A stretch of DNA of 64,000 nt from contig NZ_JAUSXM010000001.1 in NCBI RefSeq assembly GCF_030815985.1, positions 1,240,001-1,304,000 on the forward strand, in the 5' to 3' direction. Shown one piece after another: positions 28,217 to 37,826 of the stretch. Every line of letters starts with the position of its first letter. The first letter of the stretch is position 1. Source of the stretch: Paenibacillus sp. W2I17. Its GTDB lineage: Bacteria > Bacillota > Bacilli > Paenibacillales > Paenibacillaceae. Below the pieces are notes generated by a model. The model made no database searches. It was given only the letters and a program-made list of their open reading frames with translations, and had not been told where the DNA came from. Position numbers and translations under genes: made by a program.

Positions 28217-30478
28217 TTAATCCGTTAGCACGGGCAACTGTCCTCCAGCTTTTAGTTGACCAAGCAATACTTTGATCCCGGCAGACGTATTTGGCTCCTG
28301 CTTTCCATACACAGCAATTCCTGAGCGCACGTTTTGCAAATAGATCGTTTCGTAAGGGTTACCGAGTGAGAACAGCGTGTATCGCTGATTACTCTTGTTC
28401 ATCGCATTAATCAAGGTTTGATACTCACTCCAACCGAATTGGCTGGCCACATTACGAAATTGGTAAGAAGCAAGAATCACATAATTGGCTTTGCCAATCG
28501 CCTGAAGTGTTTCATTCATTTTGCCTTGACCAACAAGTGATATTTCAGTCTTTAACGACAGGTTATTAGCGGCTTGCAACAATTGTTTCTCAAGCTGTTT
28601 CGCCTGTTCCAGCTCGGCTGCGACAATAACAACCCGGTCGCCTTGCTTCATTGGATCAGGAAGCACACCTTCGCGACTGCTGAGTACAGTGACCGCTCGC
28701 TCTGCGATTGTCTGCTCCACTGCTCGGTGCGCCTTCGATCCGATGATACCGTTAAGCTGAGTTAGCTTTTGCGCAAGAGTTTGACTGCGTTCAAATAAAC
28801 CATATTTCGCTTTCATCTCCAAGATTCGTTTCACAGATGCATGTATGGTTTCATCCTTGATCGTTCCATTGTTCACCGCGTTCACCAGCGTTTGATGGGC
28901 CGCTGCTGAATCTTTTGGCATAAGGATGATATCAACACCTGCGGAAACGGCGCGTTCCACCGATTGATTCTCCCCAAAATGCTCCGCAATTGCATTCATG
29001 GTAAAGGCATCCGACACAATGAGACCTTCATATCCCAGCTCTCCGCGCAGAAGTCCTGTCAGTACCTTTTTCGATAAGGTGGCAGGAATCGGCACATGTT
29101 CACCGTCTTTGAGAGAAATGACTTGTTCGTTGTCTATGGCAGGGAAAGCAATATGTGCGGTCATAATCATCTCTACACCATTTTTGATTGCAGCCCGAAA
29201 CGGTTTTAATTCGACCGCATCAAGCCGTTCTCGGTTATGGGCAAGCACAGGCATACCAAGATGGGAATCTACCGTTGTATCTCCATGTCCCGGAAAATGC
29301 TTAACTGCCGCCATCACCCCTGATTGCTGTAGCCCTTTTATCGTTGCCAGACCAAGCCGTGTCACCATATCCGCATCCGAGCCAAACGACCGTATACCAA
29401 TGATGGGGTTATCTGGATTGCTGTTGATGTCCAGTACTGGCGCAAAATTGATCTGCAATCCCAGTGCCTTCAGCTCCTCCCCTGTCAGCTGACCGGCTGC
29501 TTCGGCTAGTGTTGCATCTCCAGTTGCGCCAAGCGCCATCTGCCCGGGAAGGTTCGTGCCTCCTGGTATTCGCTTAATAACGCCTCCTTCTTGGTCGATG
29601 CTAAGAAATAGAGGAATGTCACCTGCTTCTCTTTGTATATCATGTGTGAACGTTGTAAGCTGCGTCACGTCTACAATATTTTTGTCAAAAAGAATAAGTC
29701 CGCCCAAGTCCTGATCATGGATAGTTCGTTTCAGCCCCTCATTAACGGTCGTTGTCGCTTTACCATTCCATTGCCTAATGTCAGGCATAAGCATCTGACC
29801 AACTTGCTCGCTCACCGTCATATAGGATATCAGTTTGTCCCAATCTTGTGTCCGAATGGCCACTTCACGTTCGAAGCGAATTACTCTCGCCATAAATACG
29901 GCATATTCAGCGCGCGTGACAGCTTGATTCGGACGGAAGGTGGCATCTGAATAACCGCCAACCAAGCCGTTTGAACTCATAATAAGAATGGGTGCCGCTG
30001 CCCAATGCCTGTCCGTATCTGTCCATTTTGCAGAATTCTTACCTTCCGCTAGTGAATATGCCCGTGTAAGGAAGGCCGCAGTCTCTGCGCGGCTAAGCGG
30101 TGTGTCCGGACGGAAGGTTCCGTTAGGAAAACCACTCGCAAGTCCATTTTTAGCAGCTATCATGATTTCTCGATGGAAAGGGTGTGTAGTTGGAACATCC
30201 GAATAGGTTGTGCCTTCCACTGCTCTTTGAAGCTGATCTGGATAAAGCTCGCGCACCATAAAAGTGACGGCTTGTGCCCTTGTCACAAGTGCCTCTGGCT
30301 TGAAGATCCCATTGCCATATCCGGCTACTGTTCCCCGTTTCGCCATATACGTGATGCCAACCTCTGCCCACTTGGAATACTTTAGATCAACAAACGTTTC
30401 TTCCGCAGCTGCCGTTCCCACCCCTATAAGCATAGAGCCAACAACGGCACCAATAATCGTCATCCATTTTACATGCAT
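28217..30478 (-). CDS. SLH-anchored GH3 beta-N-acetylhexosaminidase-like glycosidase
   Basis: 753 aa. A signal peptide is followed by three S-layer homology domains (about residues 28-205; FVDLKYSKWAEVGI, TYSDVPTTHPFHREI and WTDTDRHWAAAPI) that bind the pyruvylated cell-wall polymer, then a GH3 catalytic domain with LFLSIDQEGGVIKR and KHFPGHGDTTVDSH, the His/Asp motif of the NagZ group, and a C-terminal GH3 sandwich domain. It probably trims N-acetylglucosamine from wall fragments at the cell surface. Start ATG 30478, 8 nt after GGAG; the GTG three codons upstream overlaps that ribosome site. It lies 95 nt beyond importer 2 and may be read with it. Confidence 0.88.
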   Translation of the reverse strand: MHVKWMTIIGAVVGSMLIGVGTAAAEETFVDLKYSKWAEVGITYMAKRGTVAGYGNGIFKPEALVTRAQAVTFMVRELYPDQLQRAVEGTTYSDVPTTHPFHREIMIAAKNGLASGFPNGTFRPDTPLSRAETAAFLTRAYSLAEGKNSAKWTDTDRHWAAAPILIMSSNGLVGGYSDATFRPNQAVTRAEYAVFMARVIRFEREVAIRTQDWDKLISYMTVSEQVGQMLMPDIRQWNGKATTTVNEGLKRTIHDQDLGGLILFDKNIVDVTQLTTFTHDIQREAGDIPLFLSIDQEGGVIKRIPGGTNLPGQMALGATGDATLAEAAGQLTGEELKALGLQINFAPVLDINSNPDNPIIGIRSFGSDADMVTRLGLATIKGLQQSGVMAAVKHFPGHGDTTVDSHLGMPVLAHNRERLDAVELKPFRAAIKNGVEMIMTAHIAFPAIDNEQVISLKDGEHVPIPATLSKKVLTGLLRGELGYEGLIVSDAFTMNAIAEHFGENQSVERAVSAGVDIILMPKDSAAAHQTLVNAVNNGTIKDETIHASVKRILEMKAKYGLFERSQTLAQKLTQLNGIIGSKAHRAVEQTIAERAVTVLSSREGVLPDPMKQGDRVVIVAAELEQAKQLEKQLLQAANNLSLKTEISLVGQGKMNETLQAIGKANYVILASYQFRNVASQFGWSEYQTLINAMNKSNQRYTLFSLGNPYETIYLQNVRSGIAVYGKQEPNTSAGIKVLLGQLKAGGQLPVLTD

Positions 30479-30573
30479 TTGTTTCACTCCTGTTGTATTC
30501 TATGGATGAATAGACGCTACTATGGTACAGTTTGTTGCGTTTTCATACTTCTATGAAATTATTCAGGTCATGA

Positions 30574-31494
30574 CTAACCCTTTACACCGCCAATCGTCAT
30601 ACCCTGTACAAAGTATTTCTGTAAGAACGGATACACCATCAGAATAGGAACACTTGCAATAATGGTCATGGTCGCTCGAATCGAGGTTGGTGTGACCGCC
30701 GTTGCATTGCTCTCGGCAGACTGATAAGCATCACTTGCTGATGAAGTCGCTGAGGTCGTCGAAGTTTGCAAAATCTTCATCAACTCATATTGCAGTGTGC
30801 TTAATTCTTTATTGGAAGAGTTGTACAGGAATACATCGAACCAGGAATTCCATTGTCCCACAGCTACAAAGAGTGATACGGTTGCCATTGCGGGAATCGT
30901 TAGCGGCAGGACAACGCGGATAAATGTCGTGAACTCCCCTGCCCCGTCAATACGGGCTGACTCCAGAATGCCTTCAGGAAGACCTTCAATAAATGAACGG
31001 ATGACAATCATATTGAAGACTCCAATTACACCCGGAATGATATATACCCAGAAGGAACCAATCAATCCAAGGTCTCGAATCAGCAGATAACCGGGGATCA
31101 ACCCCCCGCTGAAATACATGGTGAATACAAAAAACATCGTAACAAACTTGCGAAGCACAAATTCCTGACGACTAACCGTATACGCGAGCATGGCTGTACA
31201 GAAGACGGACACCACGGTTCCAATGACCGTACGCAGCGCCGAGATCAGAGTTGCGTGATATATATCGGATTCGCCAAAAATGTATTTGTAGTTGTCCAGT
31301 GTCCATACACGAGGCCATAGATATATTCCACCCCGAATGGCATCATTTGCATTATTGAAGGATACGGCAATCATATTAACAAAGGGATAGATCGTCACAA
31401 TCATCAGACATACCATGAAGATGATGTTAATGGTGTCAAACGCTCGATCCCCGGTGCTGCTATTCCGAAAGCGGGATGTGTTTCCTTTACGCAT
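30574..31494 (-). CDS. ABC sugar permease, YtcP family (importer 2)
   Basis: 306 aa, six helices, EAA motif ESARIDGAGEFTTF, family tail MTIGGVKG. A Ser/Thr/Ala-rich loop (TSTTSATSSASDAYQSAES) near the C-terminus is longer than in importer 1. GGAGG precedes ATG. It follows the LplB-type gene by 15 nt and ends the importer part of the operon. Confidence 0.9.
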   Translation of the reverse strand: MRKGNTSRFRNSSTGDRAFDTINIIFMVCLMIVTIYPFVNMIAVSFNNANDAIRGGIYLWPRVWTLDNYKYIFGESDIYHATLISALRTVIGTVVSVFCTAMLAYTVSRQEFVLRKFVTMFFVFTMYFSGGLIPGYLLIRDLGLIGSFWVYIIPGVIGVFNMIVIRSFIEGLPEGILESARIDGAGEFTTFIRVVLPLTIPAMATVSLFVAVGQWNSWFDVFLYNSSNKELSTLQYELMKILQTSTTSATSSASDAYQSAESNATAVTPTSIRATMTIIASVPILMVYPFLQKYFVQGMTIGGVKG

Positions 31495-31509
31495 GGCATA
31501 GGCCTCCTT

Positions 31510-32481
31510 TTAGAATAGTCTGCTCTCTCCCATTTTTTTCGCTATATAGTTCGCGGAGAAAAGGAAGATGAAGCTGACCACAGTTTTGAATATGCCGGCT
31601 GCTGTACCTAAGGAAAAGTTCCCCATCCCTAATCCATATTTCAGTACAAAGATGTCCAGATTCTCCGAATAGTCCATATTCATCCCGTTACCCAGCAGAT
31701 ATTGTGGTTCGAATCCGGATTCAAGAATACTTCCCATGTTCATGATCAACAAGATCACAATAACTGGTTTCAAGCCAGGCAGGGTGATATATAACATCCG
31801 TTTGAAGCGACTAGCTCCATCAATCTCGGCAGCCTCATATTGCGCAGGATCAATTGCCGTAATCGCTGCCAGATAGATAATGGTGTTCCAACCGACATCT
31901 TTCCAGACCTCCGTTGCCCCTAGAATACCCCAGAAGTATTCACCTTTCCCCATCCATAATACCGGACTGTCAATCAGGTGAAGCTTCATCAGCAGCAGAT
32001 TGATAATTCCGTCTGGTGAGAGGACTGTTAATACAATGCTGGAAGCAACAACCCACGAGATAAAGTGAGGCAGATAACTGACGGTTTGCACAAAACGTTT
32101 AAATATGACATTTTTCAGCTCATTCAACAAGAGGGCCAGTGTAATTGCTGTCACAAATCCCAACACCAGTTTAATGGAACTCATAACGAGTGTATTTCTC
32201 AGCACCCGGTAGAAGGTATTGTCCTCAAACAAGATACTAAAATGATGCCAGCCTACCCACTGCTGATCGGAGAAGGACCTCGCCGGTTTGAAATTCTGAA
32301 AAGCCATGGTCCATCCCCATAACGGCAGGTACTTGAAGATAAAAGCCCAGATGACAAAAGGAATACACATCCAGGCAAGTGTTCGTTGCTGCACAAGTCG
32401 CTTAAAGAACGAGTGTGCTCTGGTTCCCTTCGGACTCGAGGCTGGAGGCATCGAATTAAGGGAGACATTAGGTTTCTCCAC
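31510..32481 (-). CDS. ABC sugar permease, LplB family (importer 2)
   Basis: 323 aa, six helices, EAA motif YEAAEIDGASRFKRM. GTG start at 32481 with GGAG 10 nt upstream. It sits 106 nt downstream of the second of two tandem binding proteins. No ATPase gene is in the operon. Confidence 0.9.
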   Translation of the reverse strand: MEKPNVSLNSMPPASSPKGTRAHSFFKRLVQQRTLAWMCIPFVIWAFIFKYLPLWGWTMAFQNFKPARSFSDQQWVGWHHFSILFEDNTFYRVLRNTLVMSSIKLVLGFVTAITLALLLNELKNVIFKRFVQTVSYLPHFISWVVASSIVLTVLSPDGIINLLLMKLHLIDSPVLWMGKGEYFWGILGATEVWKDVGWNTIIYLAAITAIDPAQYEAAEIDGASRFKRMLYITLPGLKPVIVILLIMNMGSILESGFEPQYLLGNGMNMDYSENLDIFVLKYGLGMGNFSLGTAAGIFKTVVSFIFLFSANYIAKKMGESRLF

Positions 32482-32587
32482 GGTGAACCTGCTCCTTTCC
32501 TGTGCTGTTATTTATGCGAGGAGAAGCCGGAGTTATGCTCTTTCGTCTTCTCCTGCGCATGTAACAGTTTGTTTTAAAGTGTTCGTA

Positions 32588-34261
32588 TTACCATTTTCCT
32601 GCTACACGATCCTTCACAACTTTGGTAATGGTCGCTTCATAACCAGCTTTGTCCAATTTGTTCAATTCAGCCATGTAGGCATCCCACAGCTTATCAAAAT
32701 TCGATGGTGCTCCCAAGATCATTTCCGGTAAGTATTTACGTTGCAGATCATCCGATTTGGTGGTGAAGATCTGTTCAGGTGATCCTTGCTCAAGGGCGAT
32801 GGACCATGCGGGGAACCATGGCCGCTCTTCCGGTTTGTTAAATAATTCACTAAAGGTTTGGATACCGTAGGCTTCAAGGAACTTGTTGTCTCCCTCGGTG
32901 TAAGATGCAGCGGCTACTTCTGGCTGGTTGCCAGGGCTATAAGCATTACCATCGGTAAGTGTAGATTCACCGCCATATCGCGGCCAGTCTGATCCGAAGT
33001 AAGTGAACCCGAATTTACGGCTCAGCTCCAGATCATCATGGGCTTTGCGTTGATCCTCATTTGCAAAATAAAATCTGCCCTTATCATCCACACTGTACGT
33101 CTCGTCCTTGATTCCCCATTGCACCAGAACCTGATTCTCTTCCTTCAGCAAATTATCGAAATATTTAATGATACGAACAGGGTCTTTGGCATTCACCGAG
33201 ATACCTGTTGCATAGTTGTTGACAAAGCCCGGAGGATCAACATACTGATCCTTAATTCCTTCATCAAACACAATCGGAAGTGGTGTATAACGTTTCTCAT
33301 CAATGCCTGCCGAGAGCAGGTTTTTCGACGCATCTCCAACCTGCCAGCCATAATTGAAGTATCCTAACACACGACCCGAAGTCAGCTTGGCCAAATACTG
33401 GTCTTTGTTCATCGTAAAGGATTCCGGATCAAGCATGCCTTGAGCATTGATTTCATTCAACTTCTGAATCCATTTTTTCTGAGCATCTGTTCCGGCGACA
33501 ACTTTTGCCTCATGGGTAGTCATGTCGACCATGACACTGCCATCGTTCGGATAACCGGCAAGATGCATCGCTGGATTTTGCAGTGTGAAGAAGTTATTAG
33601 CCACACCCGCAAGTGACACAAATCCGATTGTGTCTGCACCGTCGACAGTTGGATGTTTTTCCTTATAATCCTGAATCAGATCAAAATATTCATCCAGTGT
33701 AGTGATCTTGGGATAATCAAACTCTTTGAGCACAGATCGTTGAATCCAGAAAGCTCCTCCGCCAACATTTGGACTACCTGAATACTCACCCTGATTAGCC
33801 GTATAAGGCAGCGCATAGATTTTTCCGTCTTCGGCATTTTTCATTTTATCGAAGTATGGTCCATACACCCTTTTGATATTAGGGCCGTATTCCTCAATCA
33901 GATCATCCAGCGGAATATAGGCCCCGGCATCCAGTAACTTGGACATCTCACCACTGGAGCTAATGACATCAGGATAGTCTCCACTGGCAATCATGACACC
34001 GGCTTTTGTAGCACTATCACCTACCAGATATTCCATCTTCCAGTCCACACCCGTCTGCTCTTGCAACGCTTTACCGATTGTTGTTTCGCTTGCCAGAGCA
34101 TCCTTCTTGCCTGGAGAGAACATGTAATATGAGAACGTGACTGGACTGTTCTCATCATCACCTGTGGCTGAAGGTGATGATGACGAACTGTTCTGACACC
34201 CAGCCAGCAAAACTGTTAGTAATACAGCTAAACCCGCTGTTCTAAATTTTGGTTTTAACAT
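32588..34261 (-). CDS. Extracellular solute-binding lipoprotein, importer 2, copy B
   Basis: 557 aa. Lipobox LLAGC (Cys22), Ser-rich linker, then the long LplA-type binding fold. It is a close paralogue of the adjacent 34304-35965 product: stretches such as QEQTGVDWKMEYLVGD, KAGVMIASGDYP and SPEQIF, and the end VKDRVAGKW are shared almost unchanged. The intergenic gap is 42 nt. The two proteins probably bind related sugars for one permease pair. Confidence 0.92.
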   Translation of the reverse strand: MLKPKFRTAGLAVLLTVLLAGCQNSSSSSPSATGDDENSPVTFSYYMFSPGKKDALASETTIGKALQEQTGVDWKMEYLVGDSATKAGVMIASGDYPDVISSSGEMSKLLDAGAYIPLDDLIEEYGPNIKRVYGPYFDKMKNAEDGKIYALPYTANQGEYSGSPNVGGGAFWIQRSVLKEFDYPKITTLDEYFDLIQDYKEKHPTVDGADTIGFVSLAGVANNFFTLQNPAMHLAGYPNDGSVMVDMTTHEAKVVAGTDAQKKWIQKLNEINAQGMLDPESFTMNKDQYLAKLTSGRVLGYFNYGWQVGDASKNLLSAGIDEKRYTPLPIVFDEGIKDQYVDPPGFVNNYATGISVNAKDPVRIIKYFDNLLKEENQVLVQWGIKDETYSVDDKGRFYFANEDQRKAHDDLELSRKFGFTYFGSDWPRYGGESTLTDGNAYSPGNQPEVAAASYTEGDNKFLEAYGIQTFSELFNKPEERPWFPAWSIALEQGSPEQIFTTKSDDLQRKYLPEMILGAPSNFDKLWDAYMAELNKLDKAGYEATITKVVKDRVAGKW

Positions 34262-34303
34262 GTGAATATTCCCCCGTTCCGTGTGTTCTCTTATGGATTA
34301 CAC

Positions 34304-35965
34304 TCACCATTTGCCAGCTACACGATCCTTAACTGCCTGCGTTATCGTAGCTTCGTATGTTTTCTTGTCGAGTTGATTCAATTGACTCATATATTCATTC
34401 CATGTGTTCTCGAAAGTGGAAGGCGAATCCATAATCATTTTGGGTAAATATTTCTTCTGGAGATCTTCTGCCTTGGTGATGAAAATCTGTTCAGGAGAGC
34501 CCTGCTCCAGTGCAATGGACCAAGCAGGAGACCAAGGACGCTCATCCGGTGTGCTGAATAGTTCTGTGAATGTCTCCACACCATATTTCTCTAACAACAG
34601 CTTGTCACCGTCCGTGTAACTAAAAGTGGCCACTTCTGGTTGATTGCCCGGCCCATAGGCGTTGCCATCCTCCAGCACGGAGTTATTGCTGTAACGAGGC
34701 CAGCTGTAATTAAAATAGTCAAAGCCGAACTTACGACTTAATTCCGGATCTTCATGTGCCTTGCGTTGGTCATCATTTTCAAAGTAAAAGCGGCCCTCAT
34801 CATTCACACTATACGTCTCGTTCTCAATCCCCCATTGAACCAGAATCTGGTTTTCTTCCTTGAGCAAATTATCAAAATATTTAATAATTCGCACGGGATC
34901 TTTGGCATTTACGGTAATTCCGATACCATAGTTGTTCACAAAACCTGGCGGGTCCACATACTGGTCTTTGACACTGTCATCAAATACGATTGGTAGAGAT
35001 ACGTATCGTTTATCGTCAATACCAGCCTTCTTGAGATTGTTCGTTGCGTCTCCAACCTGCCAGGAGTAACTGAAATATCCCAGCACCCGACCGGAGGTTA
35101 ACTTGGCGAGATACTGATCCTGGTTCATTGTGAAGGATTCTGGATCAAACATCCCCTGTGCGTTAACCTCGCTTAACTTCTGAATCCATTGTTTCTGATA
35201 ATCAGATCCGGCTACCAGTTTGGCTTCATGGCTCTGCATATCCACCATCACACTGCCATCGTTTGGATAACCTGCCAGATGCATAGCCGGATTTAGCAGG
35301 GTGAAGAAGCTGCCCGATTCACCCGCAAGTGTGGCGAAGCCGATGGTTTCTTTTCCATCGATCTGCGGATGCTTTTGCTTGTATTGCTCAATCAAGTCAA
35401 AATATTCGTCCAACGTTTTGATCTTGGGGTAGTTGAACTCTTTTAACACAGCACGCTGAATATAAAAGCCGGTCTGGAAGTTAGGCTCTGACACATAACC
35501 GATGTTGGCAGTGTATGGCAAGAAATAGATCTTTCCATCCTCCTGTCTGAATTTGTCCATATAAGGCCCGTATACCCGCTTAATGTTAGGCCCGTATTGA
35601 TCGATCAGTTCATCCAGCGGGATAAAAGATCCTGCATCCATCAATTTGGCCATTTCACCACTGGAGTCGATGATGTCGGGGTAATCCCCACTCGCAATCA
35701 TTACACCTGCCTTGGTTGCACCGTCACCGACCAGATATTCCATCTTCCAGTCAACGCCTGTTTGTTCCTGTAGCTTCTTGCCAATGGTCGTGCTGCTTGC
35801 CAGAATGTCCTTCTTGCCACCGCCAAACGTGAAATATTTAAAGGTGACCGGGGTATTGTCATTACTGTCAGGATAAGAGGCTTCCGGGTTGGCTTTATTA
35901 CAACCTGCCAGGGTTACAGCCAGTAAAATGGCCAGACCTGTTATAATGTTTCTTTTTCTAAACAT
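34304..35965 (-). CDS. Extracellular solute-binding lipoprotein, importer 2, copy A
   Basis: 553 aa. Lipobox TLAGC (Cys22). Same architecture as the next gene and clearly a tandem duplicate; differences cluster in the linker and in the segment near residues 150-165 (TANIGYVSEPNFQTG versus the other copy's Gly/Ser-rich stretch), where ligand contacts or lid motion could differ. A perfect cre site lies 57 nt upstream, so this is where sugar control of the transporter genes enters. Confidence 0.92.
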   Translation of the reverse strand: MFRKRNIITGLAILLAVTLAGCNKANPEASYPDSNDNTPVTFKYFTFGGGKKDILASSTTIGKKLQEQTGVDWKMEYLVGDGATKAGVMIASGDYPDIIDSSGEMAKLMDAGSFIPLDELIDQYGPNIKRVYGPYMDKFRQEDGKIYFLPYTANIGYVSEPNFQTGFYIQRAVLKEFNYPKIKTLDEYFDLIEQYKQKHPQIDGKETIGFATLAGESGSFFTLLNPAMHLAGYPNDGSVMVDMQSHEAKLVAGSDYQKQWIQKLSEVNAQGMFDPESFTMNQDQYLAKLTSGRVLGYFSYSWQVGDATNNLKKAGIDDKRYVSLPIVFDDSVKDQYVDPPGFVNNYGIGITVNAKDPVRIIKYFDNLLKEENQILVQWGIENETYSVNDEGRFYFENDDQRKAHEDPELSRKFGFDYFNYSWPRYSNNSVLEDGNAYGPGNQPEVATFSYTDGDKLLLEKYGVETFTELFSTPDERPWSPAWSIALEQGSPEQIFITKAEDLQKKYLPKMIMDSPSTFENTWNEYMSQLNQLDKKTYEATITQAVKDRVAGKW

Positions 35966-36021
35966 GTAGCAAATGCCCCCTTAAAGTATGGTTTGTGTCT
36001 TTAAGCCTTCTCAATATATCA

Positions 36022-36035
36022 AGATAGCGCTTTCA
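36022..36035 (-). promoter_or_regulatory. cre (CcpA) site of importer 2
   Basis: On the minus strand TGAAAGCGCTATCT matches all 14 positions of TGWAARCGYTWNCW. It is 57-70 nt before the first binding-protein start. Confidence 0.8.
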
Positions 36036-36086
36036 AAGTTACCCATGAAAGTGTACCTCCTACTTTGAAAAGTATATCCCTCATAT

Positions 36087-37826
36087 TTAGTCGCCTGGCA
36101 TGGCTGATGGATCAAGTGGAAGCTTAATTTGGATACGCGTTCCTTCTCCTTCCCATGTCTGGATGTCGAATGAAAAGTGATTTTTATAACAAAGTTTTAA
36201 GCGACTATACGCATTTTTCATGCCAACATGCTCTCCCATATCGGTGTTTTGATCCAGGTAACTTAGCAACTCTTCCAATTTTGCTTGTGACATCCCTATA
36301 CCGTTATCCGTTAGTCTGATATGGAGCTGGTCATTTTCCATTGAAACGAAGAGTTGAATGATACCTACACCCGGAGAGGACTCAATACCATGAATACTTG
36401 CATTCTCAACAAAGGGAAGGATAACCATCTTGGGGATTCGATACATCAGTACCGCAGGATCTGCCTCAATGGTATATTGGAGTTTTTCTCCAAAGCGGTA
36501 TTTTTGAATTTGTAAAAAACTTTCGATGAGTTCCAATTCTTCTTTTACTGTCACATCATTCTGATTCCAACTAATCGACTTGCGAAACATCTTGGCCATG
36601 TTATGCACGATTTTGGCAGTCTCTTTCTCGCCTTTGATGAGGCTCCGCATACGTACCGACTCCAGCGTATTAAACAAAAAATGTGGGTTGATCTGACTAT
36701 GGAGCGCATGAAGTTGTGCTTCCTGCTGCTTCAACTCCAGGTCTTTCTTTTGGATGTCGGCGAGATATACCTCATGAATCAGGTTATGGATCGTCTCGGT
36801 CATTCGATTAAATTCCATCGTGAGTTGACCTATTTCATCTCTTGCATCTTCAGGCGGAATCGTCTGGAAATTTTGTGTTTTTACTTTTTTCATATGTTTT
36901 AGAATACGCACCAGCCTGACATGGATGGATCTGGACATCGCCGCGATGATAATAGAAGGCAGGACAAAATTAATGCAAGCCAGCCATACGACGAAGGAAC
37001 GGGACTTCCGCACCTCCTTCAACACAATTTCTTCATCCATCACTCCATGTAGGGACCACCCTTCCAGATAGTTAATGCCTGTATACGTAAGTTCAAAGGG
37101 AATCATTTTGGTCGGAAACTGGATCTCGCTGTAACGTTTCCCTATCTGAGCTTCTTCTGCTGTAGGATCATTTGAAAATTGGATGTGTCCCCCCGGATCA
37201 AGAAGATACACTTTTCCATCAAATCCACTGTTGTGGAAATACTGCTTGATCATATCCATATTCAGGTCAATTTTAAGTAACTGCTCTCTCCCCCCAGTGT
37301 CCAGATTGTCGAGCCTCTGAACCAGACTTAACATCTGATCCGATGAGATCAATGCCGGATAAGGGGCGGAGTATGCCTGAAATTGAACGTACCAGTCCGA
37401 GTTGCGGACATCGTCAGTTAAACGATCAATATAACCGGAAGATAAAATGGTAGAATTATCGGTATACACTTGATACCAGCGAATCCCCTGATTCATTTGC
37501 CCGGAGAATTGCCCTTTTAGATAGGAATTATAAGCGTCAATGTACTCAAAATGACTTTGAAATGAACGGGAGATGGTGTCGTTGAATACAGGGTCAGTAT
37601 ATAACGAATAAGAGAGGCCGACGCCCTGATCAATGGTTACCCGCAGGTCGTTCTTCAGATTGTTCAGTGCCATGCCGGCATCACGAGTTTTCTGACTACG
37701 AATATTGGCGGATGTAACATTGTAGAACACCACATTGGTAACAACGATGGGAATAAATACGGACAGGACATACATCAGCAGTAGTTTATCTCGAAGCTTC
37801 ATGTAATTCAGGTTCCATCTTGGCAT
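36087..37826 (-). CDS. YesM-type sensor histidine kinase (importer 2)
   Basis: 579 aa. Membrane helices near 11-32 and 285-305 flank an extracellular sensor; HAMP, His-kinase box INPHFLFNTLES, N-box PFVENASIHG, G-box DNGIGM. It would sense the sugar and phosphorylate the regulator encoded just upstream, whose end it overlaps by 19 nt. GAGGTG lies 6 nt before ATG 37826. Confidence 0.92.
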   Translation of the reverse strand: MPRWNLNYMKLRDKLLLMYVLSVFIPIVVTNVVFYNVTSANIRSQKTRDAGMALNNLKNDLRVTIDQGVGLSYSLYTDPVFNDTISRSFQSHFEYIDAYNSYLKGQFSGQMNQGIRWYQVYTDNSTILSSGYIDRLTDDVRNSDWYVQFQAYSAPYPALISSDQMLSLVQRLDNLDTGGREQLLKIDLNMDMIKQYFHNSGFDGKVYLLDPGGHIQFSNDPTAEEAQIGKRYSEIQFPTKMIPFELTYTGINYLEGWSLHGVMDEEIVLKEVRKSRSFVVWLACINFVLPSIIIAAMSRSIHVRLVRILKHMKKVKTQNFQTIPPEDARDEIGQLTMEFNRMTETIHNLIHEVYLADIQKKDLELKQQEAQLHALHSQINPHFLFNTLESVRMRSLIKGEKETAKIVHNMAKMFRKSISWNQNDVTVKEELELIESFLQIQKYRFGEKLQYTIEADPAVLMYRIPKMVILPFVENASIHGIESSPGVGIIQLFVSMENDQLHIRLTDNGIGMSQAKLEELLSYLDQNTDMGEHVGMKNAYSRLKLCYKNHFSFDIQTWEGEGTRIQIKLPLDPSAMPGD

